Under the pieces are notes generated by a model that did no database searches, was not told the DNA's origin, and saw only the letters and a list, made by a program, of their open reading frames with translations. This document shows, one piece after another, positions 50,760 through 60,292 of a stretch of 64,000 nt of DNA (the stretch's first letter is position 1; each line of letters opens with the position of its first letter). Source of the DNA: Lachnospiraceae bacterium (GTDB lineage Bacteria > Bacillota > Clostridia > Lachnospirales > Lachnospiraceae); contig JAIDOW010000088.1 in assembly GCA_029063085.1 (NCBI GenBank), positions 1-64,000 on the forward strand. Direction: 5' to 3'. The position numbers and the translations under genes were made by a program.

Positions 50760-52124
50760 ATGGATTTTCATAAGAGAGTGCTGATTGCAGGCACAGGAAA
50801 AAGCGGAGTGAACGCAGGAAAATTATTGCTGGAAAAGGGTGCGGAGATTATATTTTATGACGATAATGCAGCATTGGATGTAGAAAAGCTTTTATCACAA
50901 TTTAAAGAACGGAAGGATATCAGGGTTGTTCTGGGTGATATAAATGATAGTATCTTAGATGATATTGGTTTGATGGTCATAAGTCCGGGCATACCGTCGG
51001 ATTCTGATATAGCTAATGCGGTGAGGGAGCGGAAGATTCCGATCTGGAGTGAGATTGAACTGGCTTATCAGGTCGGAGACGGAAAACTGGCAGCTATTAC
51101 AGGTACTAATGGAAAAACGACGACAACATCTCTTGTGGGAGAAATATTTTCAGCGTATAGTTCTAATAGTTTTACCGTAGGCAATATAGGAATTCCATAT
51201 ACGGAAGTAGTACTTAAGATGAATAGAGAGTCTTATACAGTTGCAGAGGTTTCCTCTTTCCAGCTGGAGACTATCGTGGATTTTAAACCGCATGTCAGTG
51301 CGGTTCTTAATGTGACACCGGATCATTTAGACAGACATTATACAATGGAAAACTATGCATCTGTTAAGCTTGATATATGCACAAATCAGACAGAACAGGA
51401 TTATCTTATATTAAATTATGATGATCCGGTTACAAGACAGATGGCAGAAGATGAAAGAGTGAAAGCAAAGGTTATATTTTTCAGCCGTTTACATAGTATA
51501 GAAGAGGGAATCTGCTTAAAAGGGGAAACTATTGTACTTCGGGAGGCGGGGTGCGAGACGAAGATAATTGATACAAGAGATTTAATACTGCTTGGAGCCC
51601 ATAATATCGAAAATTATATGGCGGGTATTGCTGTGGCTTATTATATGGGAATACCGTTAAAGGACATCACAGATGTATTAAAGACTTTTAAAGGTGTAGA
51701 ACACAGGATTGAATTTGTGAGAGAAGTAAATGGTGTTACATATTATAATGATTCCAAGGGAACGAATCCGGATGCAGCGATAAAAGCAGTACAGGCAATG
51801 AATCGTAAAACGGTTTTGATTGGTGGGGGATACGATAAAGGTGTTGCGTTTGATGGATGGATCGAGTCTTTTGGCGGCAAGGTGAAAAAGCTTGTGCTGC
51901 TTGGCCAGACAGCCAGGATGATAGCAGATACAGCAAAGAAACTGGGGTTCGAAAACGTAGTTATTGTGGATACTTTGGAGGAGGCGGTTGGCGTTTGTGC
52001 AAAAGAAGCGGCACCGGGAGAAGCAGTTTTATTGTCTCCGGCATGTGCAAGCTGGGGAATGTTTGATAATTATGAACAGCGTGGAAATATGTTTAAAGAA
52101 TATGTAAATAAGTTAGGAGCATAG
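50760..52124 (+). CDS. murD: UDP-MurNAc-L-alanine:D-glutamate ligase
   Basis: Adds D-glutamate to UDP-MurNAc-L-Ala. The 454-residue protein has the N-terminal UDP-binding GTGKSGVNAG (11-20), P-loop GTNGKTT (115-121), the ligase core EVSSFQLE and NVTPDHLDRH, and the C-terminal YNDSKGTNPDAAIKAV. ATG 50760 follows TTGGAGG. It lies 54 bases after mraY and three bases before ftsW. Confidence 0.97.
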   Translation: MDFHKRVLIAGTGKSGVNAGKLLLEKGAEIIFYDDNAALDVEKLLSQFKERKDIRVVLGDINDSILDDIGLMVISPGIPSDSDIANAVRERKIPIWSEIELAYQVGDGKLAAITGTNGKTTTTSLVGEIFSAYSSNSFTVGNIGIPYTEVVLKMNRESYTVAEVSSFQLETIVDFKPHVSAVLNVTPDHLDRHYTMENYASVKLDICTNQTEQDYLILNYDDPVTRQMAEDERVKAKVIFFSRLHSIEEGICLKGETIVLREAGCETKIIDTRDLILLGAHNIENYMAGIAVAYYMGIPLKDITDVLKTFKGVEHRIEFVREVNGVTYYNDSKGTNPDAAIKAVQAMNRKTVLIGGGYDKGVAFDGWIESFGGKVKKLVLLGQTARMIADTAKKLGFENVVIVDTLEEAVGVCAKEAAPGEAVLLSPACASWGMFDNYEQRGNMFKEYVNKLGA

Positions 52125-52127
52125 TTT

Positions 52128-53279
52128 ATGGCGGGAAGAAAGCCTGGGAATGCTAACAAGCGAATACGGAAAAGAAGTTCGTCTGCACGTGTAAAGAGTA
52201 ATTATTTTGATTATTCCCTGCTATTTATTATTTTGTTTTTAGTGGCGTTTGGTCTGGTCATGGTATTTAGTACCAGTTCTTATACGGCAGAATTAAAACA
52301 GCAGAGTGCCACGTATTATCTAAAAAGACAGGGAGCTTTTGCTCTTTTAGGGATTGCGGTAATGCTGCTGGTAGCAAGAATAGATTATCACTGGTGGAAG
52401 AAATGGTCTTTGCTCATGATGTATGGTGTGATCGGACTGTTGGTGCTGGTGCTGATTCTTGGAGCGGCTTCTCACGGTGCAGTAAGATGGATTCAGGTTG
52501 GTCCTTTGCAGTTCCAGCCATCTGAGGTGGCCAAAATCGTGATCATTATATTTACGTCACATATGGCGACGATTCGGGCAGCGAGAATCGGAGACTTCAA
52601 AATTATGGCTAAGGTTATGGTGCTTCCCATGGTCGCAGTTGCTTTGATTGCAAAAGAAAATTTAAGTACCGGTATTATATGTGCGGCAATTACATTGATG
52701 ATCGTATTTGTTACCAGTCCGAAGGTAAAGCAATTTTTAATGATGGGCATTGTGGTTGTAATTATCATGGTATTTTTCCTTATGATTGCATCTTACAGGG
52801 TGGAGCGTATTAAAATATGGCTGGCCCCCGAAAAATATGAAAAAGGTTATCAGACATTACAGTCATTATATGCGATTGGTTCCGGTGGTATTTTTGGAAA
52901 GGGGTTAGGACAGAGTATCCAGAAGCTGGGATTCATTCCTGAGTCCCATAATGATATGATCTTTTCGGTGATTTGTGAAGAACTGGGATTGTTTGGTGCC
53001 GCATGTGTAGTGGCGATTTTTGTATTGCTGATATGGCGTTGTGTTATGATTGCCATGAGTGCTCCGGATTTATTTGGTGCATTGATAGTAGTAGGTGTTA
53101 TCACGCATATTGCAGTTCAAGTGCTTGTCAATATCGCAGTTGTAACAAATTCCATTCCGCCTACAGGGGTTCCGCTGCCGTTTATCAGTTATGGAGGAAC
53201 GGCACTCTGTGGACTTTTGATAGAAATGGGTCTGGTACTCTCTGTGGCCAGACAGATAAGAATTCCAAAAGAATACTGA
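52128..53279 (+). CDS. ftsW: SEDS glycosyltransferase FtsW/SpoVE
   Basis: Polymerises lipid II together with a class B PBP at the septum. The 383-residue protein has about ten spans, a basic N-terminal tail of 25 residues, GAVRWIQVGPLQFQPSEVAK, KENLSTG with the extracellular catalytic-loop region, FIPESHNDMIFSVICEELG, and the C-terminal PTGVPLPFISYGGTA. Position alone cannot tell vegetative FtsW from sporulation SpoVE, which occupies this place in Bacillus. Confidence 0.93.
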   Translation: MAGRKPGNANKRIRKRSSSARVKSNYFDYSLLFIILFLVAFGLVMVFSTSSYTAELKQQSATYYLKRQGAFALLGIAVMLLVARIDYHWWKKWSLLMMYGVIGLLVLVLILGAASHGAVRWIQVGPLQFQPSEVAKIVIIIFTSHMATIRAARIGDFKIMAKVMVLPMVAVALIAKENLSTGIICAAITLMIVFVTSPKVKQFLMMGIVVVIIMVFFLMIASYRVERIKIWLAPEKYEKGYQTLQSLYAIGSGGIFGKGLGQSIQKLGFIPESHNDMIFSVICEELGLFGAACVVAIFVLLIWRCVMIAMSAPDLFGALIVVGVITHIAVQVLVNIAVVTNSIPPTGVPLPFISYGGTALCGLLIEMGLVLSVARQIRIPKEY

Positions 53280-53341
53280 TGATTTGGAATCACATAATTC
53301 TTTCTATTGGCATATTATAATATATATGGCAGGGATTGGAT

Positions 53342-54601
53342 GTGAGTTCCTTGAAAGCGATTAGTGTGAAAGAAGCCGGAGAATTAAAGGGAACAATTGA
53401 AATACAAGGTTCCAAAAATACGGTTTTACCCGTTATGGCGGCAACGTTACTTACTTCCGGGATATCAGTGATTTATAACTGTCCTATGATAGAAGATGTA
53501 CAGGTGATGTGCAGGCTGTTAGAGTGTCTTCATGTTAAGACCAGTCTGGCAGACCATACTTTAACGATTGACACCAGGGAAGCTTCCTATGAGCCGTTAC
53601 CATATTCTCTGACGAAGAGACTCAGATCTTCTGTTTTGCTGCTAGGGTCAATGCTGGCAAGGTGGCATAAGGCAGAACTTGGTATGCCAGGCGGCTGTGC
53701 GATTGGTCTTAGACCGATTGATATTCATTTAGAAGGATTAGTGAAAATGAATGTAGATGTAAATCTGCATAAGGAAATCTTATCCTGTGAAACCTTTTAT
53801 CTTCAAGGGTGTGAATATCATCTGCGTTTTCCGAGTGTTGGTGCAACAGAGAACCTGCTTATGGCAGCAGTAGGGGCAAAAGGAAGAACTATATTGCGGG
53901 GAGCGGCAAAAGAGCCTGAGATTATCGAGCTTTGTAATTATCTGGTATCTATGGGTGCTCTGATAGAAGGTATCGGAACAGATGTGCTGATTATAAAGGG
54001 AACAAATGAACTGGTTTCTTCTGATTATCACAATGTATATGACAGAATAGTCGCAGGTACTTATCTGCTTATGGCAGCAGCAGTTCCCAGTGATATCAAA
54101 ATGACAGGAATAGAAGATATTCACTATTTGAAAAATATTATTCAGGCGGCATCCAAGTTGGGGGTCAATGTAATAAAATTTGATAGATATCTGAGTATTC
54201 AGTCTCTGGGGAAAGTAGCAGCAGGTGACTTTGAGACAGGAATTTATCCCGAGTTTCCAACGGACTTACAGCCGGTATTGCTGACTGTTCTGGCAAAAGC
54301 AGTGCAGGACAGCAGTGTGACGGAAACGGTATTTGAGAACCGTTTTGCGATTGTAAAGGAATTGGAAAAACTGAATGCCAGAATTCAGGTAAAGGAACAA
54401 AAGGCATTGATAAAGGGAAATATAAAGCTTCAGGGACATACAGTGAAAGCAACAGATTTAAGACAGGGGGCAGCACTTGTGGTTGCCGGACTAATTAGTA
54501 AAGGATATACAACAATAACGGATATTTCCTATATAGAGCGCGGGTATGAGGACATTGTAAGGGACCTGCACTGTTTAGGAGTGGATATTGCTTATGTATA
54601 A
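53342..54601 (+). CDS. murA: UDP-GlcNAc 1-carboxyvinyltransferase
   Basis: First committed step of peptidoglycan synthesis: transfers enolpyruvate to UDP-GlcNAc. The 419-residue protein has the binding pair Lys25-Asn26 (GSKNTVLP) and the catalytic loop GMPGGCAIGLRPID with Cys119, the fosfomycin target. GTG 53342 is the likely start, with AGGG seven bases upstream. It sits where murG/murB lie in Bacillus, between ftsW and ftsQ. Firmicutes often have two MurA copies, so this may be either. Confidence 0.95.
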   Translation: MSSLKAISVKEAGELKGTIEIQGSKNTVLPVMAATLLTSGISVIYNCPMIEDVQVMCRLLECLHVKTSLADHTLTIDTREASYEPLPYSLTKRLRSSVLLLGSMLARWHKAELGMPGGCAIGLRPIDIHLEGLVKMNVDVNLHKEILSCETFYLQGCEYHLRFPSVGATENLLMAAVGAKGRTILRGAAKEPEIIELCNYLVSMGALIEGIGTDVLIIKGTNELVSSDYHNVYDRIVAGTYLLMAAAVPSDIKMTGIEDIHYLKNIIQAASKLGVNVIKFDRYLSIQSLGKVAAGDFETGIYPEFPTDLQPVLLTVLAKAVQDSSVTETVFENRFAIVKELEKLNARIQVKEQKALIKGNIKLQGHTVKATDLRQGAALVVAGLISKGYTTITDISYIERGYEDIVRDLHCLGVDIAYV

Positions 54602-54610
54602 AGGTGTAAA

Positions 54611-55360
54611 ATGAGAAACAGGGAAGATAATGTAATACAATTTAAGAAAAAACGAAAGGGTATGGCAGTTGCTTTTATTTTTCTCTTTCTGGTGGTTTTT
54701 ATTGTTGTCCTGTTTACCTGTTTTCGAATCGACAGCATCGAAGTGACAGGAAATAAGCATTATAATAAGGAAGAGATAAAGGATTTTGTATTTGCCAAAG
54801 GGTACATTGATAATACAGTGCTTTTGATGCTTAAAAATAAAATTCATCCAATTGAAGATATTCCGTTTATTGCAAAATTGGATATTGAATATGTCAGTGC
54901 ACACAAAGTTACCGTGACGGTTTACGAAAAAGCAATGGCCGGTTGTATTGAATATATGAATGCATATGTGTATTTTGATCAGGATGGATATGTACTGGAG
55001 ATATCCCAGACAAAGCTGGATGATGCACCATGCATAACTGGAATGTCGTTCGAAAGTATGGAGCTGCATGAAAAGCTTCCTATTAAAGATGAGGACAGAT
55101 TCAAAATAATTTTGAAGCTGACACAATTGATTAATAAATATGAATTAAAAATCGATTCCATTAAATTTACCTCCGAAGGCGAAATTGTAATGGGTTACCA
55201 TTCTATCCGGATTGAACTTGGTGACGGGAGTGATCTGGAGGAACAGCTGGTCGATTTAAATAAGATATTACAAGGATTGGAGGGAAAGAAGGGAACTTTG
55301 AATATGAGAGATTTTAATTCCGCATCTGGAAAAGCATCTTTTAAGACGAGTACAGAATAA
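54611..55360 (+). CDS. ftsQ: Division protein FtsQ/DivIB
   Basis: A 249-residue bitopic protein: short basic cytoplasmic tail, one span (about 17-38), a POTRA domain (about 39-110, FRIDSIEVTGNKHYNKEEI) and a beta domain ending in a polar tail. It belongs to the divisome with FtsL. The ribosome site is weak (AAAGGTG). It begins 9 bases after murA. Confidence 0.9.
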   Translation: MRNREDNVIQFKKKRKGMAVAFIFLFLVVFIVVLFTCFRIDSIEVTGNKHYNKEEIKDFVFAKGYIDNTVLLMLKNKIHPIEDIPFIAKLDIEYVSAHKVTVTVYEKAMAGCIEYMNAYVYFDQDGYVLEISQTKLDDAPCITGMSFESMELHEKLPIKDEDRFKIILKLTQLINKYELKIDSIKFTSEGEIVMGYHSIRIELGDGSDLEEQLVDLNKILQGLEGKKGTLNMRDFNSASGKASFKTSTE

Positions 55361-55429
55361 AAACGGCGATTATCTTCTTCAGAATATGAAAAAATATGCA
55401 TATTTTAAAAATATTCATAAAATAGAGGG

Positions 55430-55458
55430 TTGATTATTTTACCGAAAAACAGTATTAT
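55430..55458 (+). promoter_or_regulatory. Sigma-A promoter for ftsZ
   Basis: TTGATT (55430-55435), 17-base spacer, TATTAT (55453-55458). It gives ftsZ its own transcript with a leader of about 45 nt. Confidence 0.6.
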
Positions 55459-55508
55459 ATATATGTTTACTAATAATTAAGGAAAATTTAAATAAGGAGG
55501 AAATTACC

Positions 55509-56876
55509 TTGCTTGAAATAAAAACATTCGAAGAAAAAGGACCTGCTAAGATTTTGGTAATTGGTGTAGGTGGAGCTGGTAACAATGCAGTTAATAGAAT
55601 GGTGGACGAGAACATCAATGGGGTGGACTTAGTTGCCATTAATACAGATAAACAGGTGTTAGCAACATCTAAGGCACCGACAAAGATTCAGATTGGCGAA
55701 AAACTGACAAAGGGACTTGGTGCAGGAGCTAAGCCTGAAGTTGGTGCAGGAGCAATAGAGGAGAATAGAGAAGAGATTACCGAACTGGTAAAAGATGCTG
55801 ATATGGTATTTGTTACCTGTGGTATGGGTGGGGGAACAGGAACCGGTGCTGCTCCTGTTGTTGCTGAAATTGCCAAAAATCTTGGAATTTTGACAGTTGG
55901 TGTTGTTACAAAGCCGTTTTCATTTGAAGGTAAGCCTCGTATGAATAATGCAATCGCAGGTATCGACAGATTAAAAGTGAATGTGGATACATTGATTGTT
56001 GTTCCAAATGATAAGTTATTACAGATTTGTGATAAGCGGACAACCATTCCGGATGCACTTAAGAAGGCTGATGAAGTATTGCAGCAGGGCGTTCAGGGTG
56101 TTACGGATTTGATTCAGAGTCCGGGCATTATCAATCTTGACTTTGCGGATATCCAGTCTGTAATGCGTGATAAAGGAATTGCACATATTGGTATCGGACG
56201 CGGAAGTGGAGAGGATAAAGCAGTTGAAGCGATTAAACAGGCTATGGAATCTCCATTGTTAGAGACAACAGTTTCCGGTGCAACAGATATTATCATTAAT
56301 TTTGCAGGTAATATCGGCATGATAGAGGCGTATGATGCTGTTAATTATCTGACGGAAGCTGCCGGAGAAGATGTAAATATTATATTTGGTACAGTCGATA
56401 ATGAGACATTAGGGGATGAAGTAAGCATTACAATTATTGCAACCGGTATTGAGCAGGCAGCCAGAAAGAGTACTTACGGCAGTTTTGGACAACCTGCCAT
56501 GGCTTCTTTTGCAAAACCGACACCGGTTTCAGCACCAGTACAGCCGACACCGGTTTCAGCACCGGTACAACCTACTGCTACAGCATCAGCACAGCCGGCA
56601 GCTCAGCAGCCGTATCGTCCGGTACAGTCAGCACCAGCATCTGAAAGTGTACAGACGGGACTGAATGCAGGACAGGCATCACCGACTTATGTGGGACAGC
56701 CTATGGCAACGCCCCAGCCTAAAACAGCGGCAAAGCCTTCTTTCCTGAATGGTACACAGGGAAGTGCAGCGAATAATACGACACAGGCAACACCGGTGAC
56801 AACCGCAAGACCGCAGACGCCTAAGCAGGAAGCAGACGGAACGATTAAGATTCCAGAGTTTTTAAAGAGAAGATAA
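55509..56876 (+). CDS. ftsZ: Cell division GTPase FtsZ
   Basis: Tubulin-like protein that forms the Z ring. The 455-residue protein has the GTP-binding core with [13 protein letters not shown] (19-31) and the tubulin signature GGGTGTG (107-113), T7-loop NLDFADI, then a Gln/Pro/Ala-rich linker (about 325-440) and the conserved end peptide [10 protein letters not shown] that binds FtsA, SepF or ZapA-type partners. The start is TTG: AGGAGG lies seven bases before it and no ATG is near. Confidence 0.97.
   Translation: MLEIKTFEEKGPAKILVIGVGGAGNNAVNRMVDENINGVDLVAINTDKQVLATSKAPTKIQIGEKLTKGLGAGAKPEVGAGAIEENREEITELVKDADMVFVTCGMGGGTGTGAAPVVAEIAKNLGILTVGVVTKPFSFEGKPRMNNAIAGIDRLKVNVDTLIVVPNDKLLQICDKRTTIPDALKKADEVLQQGVQGVTDLIQSPGIINLDFADIQSVMRDKGIAHIGIGRGSGEDKAVEAIKQAMESPLLETTVSGATDIIINFAGNIGMIEAYDAVNYLTEAAGEDVNIIFGTVDNETLGDEVSITIIATGIEQAARKSTYGSFGQPAMASFAKPTPVSAPVQPTPVSAPVQPTATASAQPAAQQPYRPVQSAPASESVQTGLNAGQASPTYVGQPMATPQPKTAAKPSFLNGTQGSAANNTTQATPVTTARPQTPKQEADGTIKIPEFLKRR
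56517..56570 (+). repeat. 27-bp tandem duplication in the ftsZ linker
   Basis: Two 27-bp units (56517-56543, 56544-56570) differ at two positions and encode PTPVSAPVQ twice. They lengthen the disordered FtsZ linker. Confidence 0.85.
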
Positions 56877-56905
56877 AAATTGGATAGAATCATTTAAGAT
56901 ACAAA

Positions 56906-56944
56906 GGACAGTAAATAGGACATACCTGTTTATTGTTCTTTTTT
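56906..56944 (+). terminator. Intrinsic terminator after ftsZ
   Basis: A 14-bp stem (56906-56919 with 56925-56938, three G-U pairs), 5-base loop, then six U. Confidence 0.8.
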
Positions 56945-56996
56945 CTTGTGACCGGAGTGCATAATGTCTGGAGATTTGCGGTTGCAGGCAATGTAT

Positions 56997-57030
56997 TTCG
57001 ACTTTTTTTGAGTAGAAGGCAGACTATACT
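56997..57030 (+). promoter_or_regulatory. Candidate Spo0A-controlled promoter of spoIIGA-sigE
   Basis: TTCGACT (56997-57003) matches the 0A box TTCGACA at six of seven positions and lies 21 bases before TATACT (57025-57030). A missing consensus -35 at the normal place and a 0A box near it mirror the Bacillus spoIIG promoter. Confidence 0.45.
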
Positions 57031-57057
57031 TTTTTATAAAGAAGCAGGAGGCATATA

Positions 57058-57921
57058 TTGCAGATAATAGTCTATCTGGACATCATTTTTTTCGTTAATT
57101 TCATAGTAGATTTTTTTGTTTTGTTTTTGACTGGAATTATCATGAAACAAAAAATCGTATACTGGAGAGTGATAGCCGGGGCGTTATTTGGTGCTGTCTC
57201 GCTTCTTCCGTTTATTTTTCGTCCGTATCTTTTGACGGGAAAAACGGGGATCATTCTTTGCACAGGAATCAGTATGGGAGCCGTCGCCATTTCTCTTGGC
57301 AGAAAAAAGGGAGGATTGGTTAAAAAATGGTTTCTTTCCACCACTATTATGATTCTTCTGGGCGGTATGATAAACTATCTAAAATACATGACAGGTATTA
57401 CGTCGGTCTCATTATGTATATGGATGTTTTTATTTGCAGGAGGAGCAGCAGGCTGTTTTTATATGATACGGTTTCTGCAAAAAATGTTACATAAAGGAAA
57501 GCATATTTATTTGATCCAGATAAGGCATGGCATGAGAGAGGCGATGGACTACGTATATATGGATACTGGAAATATGTTATGGGATCCGTTATTTTCAAAA
57601 CCTGTTATTCTGCTTTCTGAAAGCTTTGTCGGGAAATGTCTGACGGAGGAAGAAAAAGAATTTATAGAGGAATATAAGAAAAAAGGATATATAAATTATA
57701 AGAAACAGATAGTTCTTGATATACAAAAGAGGGTTTGTTTTCATGAGATAGCATATCAGAGTGTGGGAAATCCTTCAGGAAAGCTTCTTTGCCTGATAAT
57801 AGAAGAGATTGTTCTGAAAAAAAATGGGCAAGTGTTAGTGAAACAGCCGGTTGCAATTGGTTCGGCTGATTTGTTTGAGGGAAAAGAGTATCAGGGACTG
57901 CTGCATTTTGAGTGCATCTAA
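57058..57921 (+). CDS. spoIIGA: Sigma-E processing peptidase SpoIIGA
   Basis: Membrane aspartic protease that cuts pro-SigE in the mother cell. The 287-residue protein has five N-terminal spans (about 1-140) and a soluble protease half with the catalytic Asp169-Thr-Gly in YMDTGNMLWDP. A TTG start is used: AGGAGG is six bases upstream. Its substrate gene sigE follows 18 bases on. Confidence 0.94.
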   Translation: MQIIVYLDIIFFVNFIVDFFVLFLTGIIMKQKIVYWRVIAGALFGAVSLLPFIFRPYLLTGKTGIILCTGISMGAVAISLGRKKGGLVKKWFLSTTIMILLGGMINYLKYMTGITSVSLCIWMFLFAGGAAGCFYMIRFLQKMLHKGKHIYLIQIRHGMREAMDYVYMDTGNMLWDPLFSKPVILLSESFVGKCLTEEEKEFIEEYKKKGYINYKKQIVLDIQKRVCFHEIAYQSVGNPSGKLLCLIIEEIVLKKNGQVLVKQPVAIGSADLFEGKEYQGLLHFECI

Positions 57922-57939
57922 CGTTATTTGGAGGATTGT

Positions 57940-58680
57940 ATGGTGAACATAGTCAGTAATGATAAATTTAAGCTTACCATGATGAAAAATGTGGCGAGTA
58001 TGTTTTTTATGCCAAAAAAGGAGATACATTACATAGGAGGAGCGGATATTCTGCCGCCTCCGCTGGAACCGGAAGAAGAGCGGAAGCTTTTAGAAAAGCT
58101 TGGGACGTTAGATGATACGGAAGTAAAAAGCATTTTGATCGAAAGAAATTTAAGGCTTGTAGTGTATATTGCCAAAAAATTTGATAATACGGGAGTCGGT
58201 GTAGAGGATTTAATATCCATTGGAACAATTGGTCTGATTAAAGCGATCAATACCTTTAAGATGGATAAAAAGATTAAACTTGCGACATATGCTTCCCGTT
58301 GTATAGAAAATGAGATTTTAATGTACTTAAGAAGGAGTGCAAAAACAAAAATGGAGGTATCCATTGATGAACCGCTAAATGTGGATTGGGATGGGAATGA
58401 ACTGCTGCTCTCTGATATTCTGGGTACGGAGGAAGATTTGATATATCGGGATCTGGAAGAGGAAGTAGATAAAGAGTTATTGAAAAAGGCTATGAATATA
58501 TTATCAGACAGGGAAAAGAAGATTATTGACCTAAGATTTGGTCTTAACAATGAGAAAGGTGAGGAGTTGACACAAAAGGAGGTGGCGGATTTACTTGGTA
58601 TATCACAGTCTTATATTTCAAGACTGGAAAAAAAGATTATGAAAAGGTTAAAAAAAGAGATGTTGAGAATTGGTTCTTAG
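57940..58680 (+). CDS. sigE: Sporulation sigma factor SigE (pro-form)
   Basis: Early mother-cell sigma factor. The 246-residue pro-protein has an N-terminal pro-sequence of about 30 residues ending before [13 protein letters not shown], where SpoIIGA would cut. It continues with region 2 ([52 protein letters not shown]) and region 4 with an [26 protein letters not shown] 57940 is five bases after GGAGG; GTG 57943 is an alternative. sigG follows. Confidence 0.96.
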   Translation: MVNIVSNDKFKLTMMKNVASMFFMPKKEIHYIGGADILPPPLEPEEERKLLEKLGTLDDTEVKSILIERNLRLVVYIAKKFDNTGVGVEDLISIGTIGLIKAINTFKMDKKIKLATYASRCIENEILMYLRRSAKTKMEVSIDEPLNVDWDGNELLLSDILGTEEDLIYRDLEEEVDKELLKKAMNILSDREKKIIDLRFGLNNEKGEELTQKEVADLLGISQSYISRLEKKIMKRLKKEMLRIGS

Positions 58681-58751
58681 GACCAAAATGGTATAATCGT
58701 GGAAAAATTTAACGGTATTTGTCTTGTATAAAGAGTGTTTCATTTGTAAAT

Positions 58752-58777
58752 CCTTAACTATATAACAGTTAAGGAGG
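58752..58777 (+). promoter_or_regulatory. Hairpin burying the sigG ribosome site
   Basis: CCTTAACT (58752-58759) pairs perfectly with AGTTAAGG (58767-58774), loop ATATAAC. The right arm contains the first half of AAGGAGG (58771-58777), the sigG ribosome site, so the folded mRNA should translate poorly. Confidence 0.7.
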
Positions 58778-58784
58778 ACGTGAC

Positions 58785-59564
58785 ATGGCACTTAATAAAG
58801 TCGTTATTTGCGGAGTAAATACTGCAAAATTACCACTTCTTACCAATGATGAAAAAAATGAATTATTTATTCAGATAGAGCAGGGAGATAAACAGGCAAG
58901 GGAAAAGCTGATTAAGGGTAATCTGAGACTGGTATTAAGTGTAATTCAGCGTTTTGCAGCATCTAATGAAAATGCAGATGATTTATTTCAGGTAGGCTGT
59001 ATCGGACTTATGAAGGCAATCGATAATTTTGACAGAAGTCTGAATGTCAGATTTTCCACATATGCTGTACCTATGATCATAGGAGAATGCAGACGGTATT
59101 TAAGGGATAATAATGCAATAAGGGTTTCCCGTTCTTTACGGGATATAGCATATAAGGCAATCTATGCGAAAGAGAGAATTCTAAAAGAAGAGGATCGGGA
59201 ACCGACGATTGATGAGGTTGCGAGAGCAATTGAAATGGACAAAGAGACGGTAGTAATGGCTCTGGATGCTATTGCAACTCCGGTTTCTTTGTTTGATCCG
59301 GTGTATCAGGAGGGTGGAGACACCTTATATATTATGGATCAGGTAAGCGATAAGAAAAATAAAGAGGATAACTGGGTGGAGGATATATCTTTAAAAGAAG
59401 CAATGAAAAAACTATCCGACAGAGAATATAATATTATAAGGCTTCGCTTTTTTGAAGGAAAAACCCAGACAGAGGTGGCAAACGAAATTGCGATTTCTCA
59501 GGCACAGGTATCACGCCTTGAAAAATCCGCACTGAAGAGTATGAAAAATTATTTGGATATTTAG
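58785..59564 (+). CDS. sigG: Forespore sigma factor SigG
   Basis: Late forespore sigma factor. The 259-residue protein starts with the SigG-specific NKVVICGVNTAKLPLL, which carries the anti-sigma contact region, then region 2 (GNLRLVLSVIQRF, LFQVGCIGLMKAIDNFD, RFSTYAVPMIIGECRRYLRD), region 3 (RSLRDIAYKA) and region 4 with an HTH, TEVANEIAISQAQVSRLEKSA. The ribosome site is strong but lies in a hairpin. I could not identify a clear SigF/SigG promoter upstream. Confidence 0.97.
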   Translation: MALNKVVICGVNTAKLPLLTNDEKNELFIQIEQGDKQAREKLIKGNLRLVLSVIQRFAASNENADDLFQVGCIGLMKAIDNFDRSLNVRFSTYAVPMIIGECRRYLRDNNAIRVSRSLRDIAYKAIYAKERILKEEDREPTIDEVARAIEMDKETVVMALDAIATPVSLFDPVYQEGGDTLYIMDQVSDKKNKEDNWVEDISLKEAMKKLSDREYNIIRLRFFEGKTQTEVANEIAISQAQVSRLEKSALKSMKNYLDI

Positions 59565-59575
59565 CAGTAAATGCG

Positions 59576-59604
59576 TTGTCAATCCTCATAAAATATGCTA
59601 TAAT
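59576..59604 (+). promoter_or_regulatory. Sigma-A promoter for the P-loop kinase gene
   Basis: TTGTCA (59576-59581), 17-base spacer, perfect TATAAT (59599-59604) with extended TGC. Confidence 0.75.
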
Positions 59605-59674
59605 TTGGTTTAATTGTTGTACAAAAGTACAAAGGAAGATTTTAAGCCGGATGGCATAAAGGAGGCATATATAC

Positions 59675-60244
59675 ATGAAACATTTAATATTAGTTACGTC
59701 ACCACCTGCATGTGGTAAGACCTTTATTTCGAAGCAGCTCGCTAAGGCGCTAACTAATTGCGTATATTTGGATAAAGACACGCTTATTGTACTATCAAAA
59801 CAGATATTTAAGGTGGCTGGAGAAGAATATAATCGTTCTTCTGATTTCTTCCAGAGGGAGATTCGTGACTATGAATATTATTGTGTTTTAGATTTAGCAA
59901 TGGAAGCACTTGATTATAATGATACGGTTCTGATTAATGCTCCGTTTTCAGATGAGATTCGTGATGATGCATATCTGGATTCTTTAAGAGAGAAGCTGGC
60001 AAAGCATGGAGCAGAACTTGTCGTTATCTGGGTGAATACCAGAGTGGAAGTATGCAGGGAAAGAATGATTAAGAGGAATTCGGATAGAGATACCTGGAAG
60101 CTGGAGCATTGGGAGGAATATATAGCAAGCTGTAATTTTAACCAGCCGGATAATATTAAGGAGCTCATTGTGTTTGAAAATTCTTCAGAAGAAGAGTTTA
60201 ACGAGTCGATTAAGCGTGTAGTAAAACAGTTAAGAGGCGAGTAG
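59675..60244 (+). CDS. P-loop kinase-like protein (AAA_33 type)
   Basis: A 189-residue cytoplasmic protein with Walker A TSPPACGKT (8-16), a second acidic strand in VLINAPFSDEIRDD, and VIWVNTRVEVCRERMIKRNSDRD as the lid arginine region of small-molecule kinases. The substrate is not predictable. AAAGGAGG precedes the ATG. It has its own promoter and terminator and lies just upstream of glgB. Confidence 0.82.
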   Translation: MKHLILVTSPPACGKTFISKQLAKALTNCVYLDKDTLIVLSKQIFKVAGEEYNRSSDFFQREIRDYEYYCVLDLAMEALDYNDTVLINAPFSDEIRDDAYLDSLREKLAKHGAELVVIWVNTRVEVCRERMIKRNSDRDTWKLEHWEEYIASCNFNQPDNIKELIVFENSSEEEFNESIKRVVKQLRGE

Positions 60245-60249
60245 AATAT

Positions 60250-60276
60250 AACGACGCTTTTTGGAGCGTCGTTTTT
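60250..60276 (+). terminator. Intrinsic terminator before glgB
   Basis: A perfect 9-bp GC-rich stem (60250-60258 with 60265-60273), 6-base loop, then a U run. It lies only 17 bases before the glgB start; read-through or a promoter I did not see must supply glgB mRNA. Confidence 0.85.
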
Positions 60277-60292
60277 TCGTGAGGAGGAAAGC

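Noticed and set aside
58681..58784. SigF/SigG-type promoter before sigG
   Set aside because: GTATA-like -35 sequences exist, but no correctly spaced GG-containing -10 was found.
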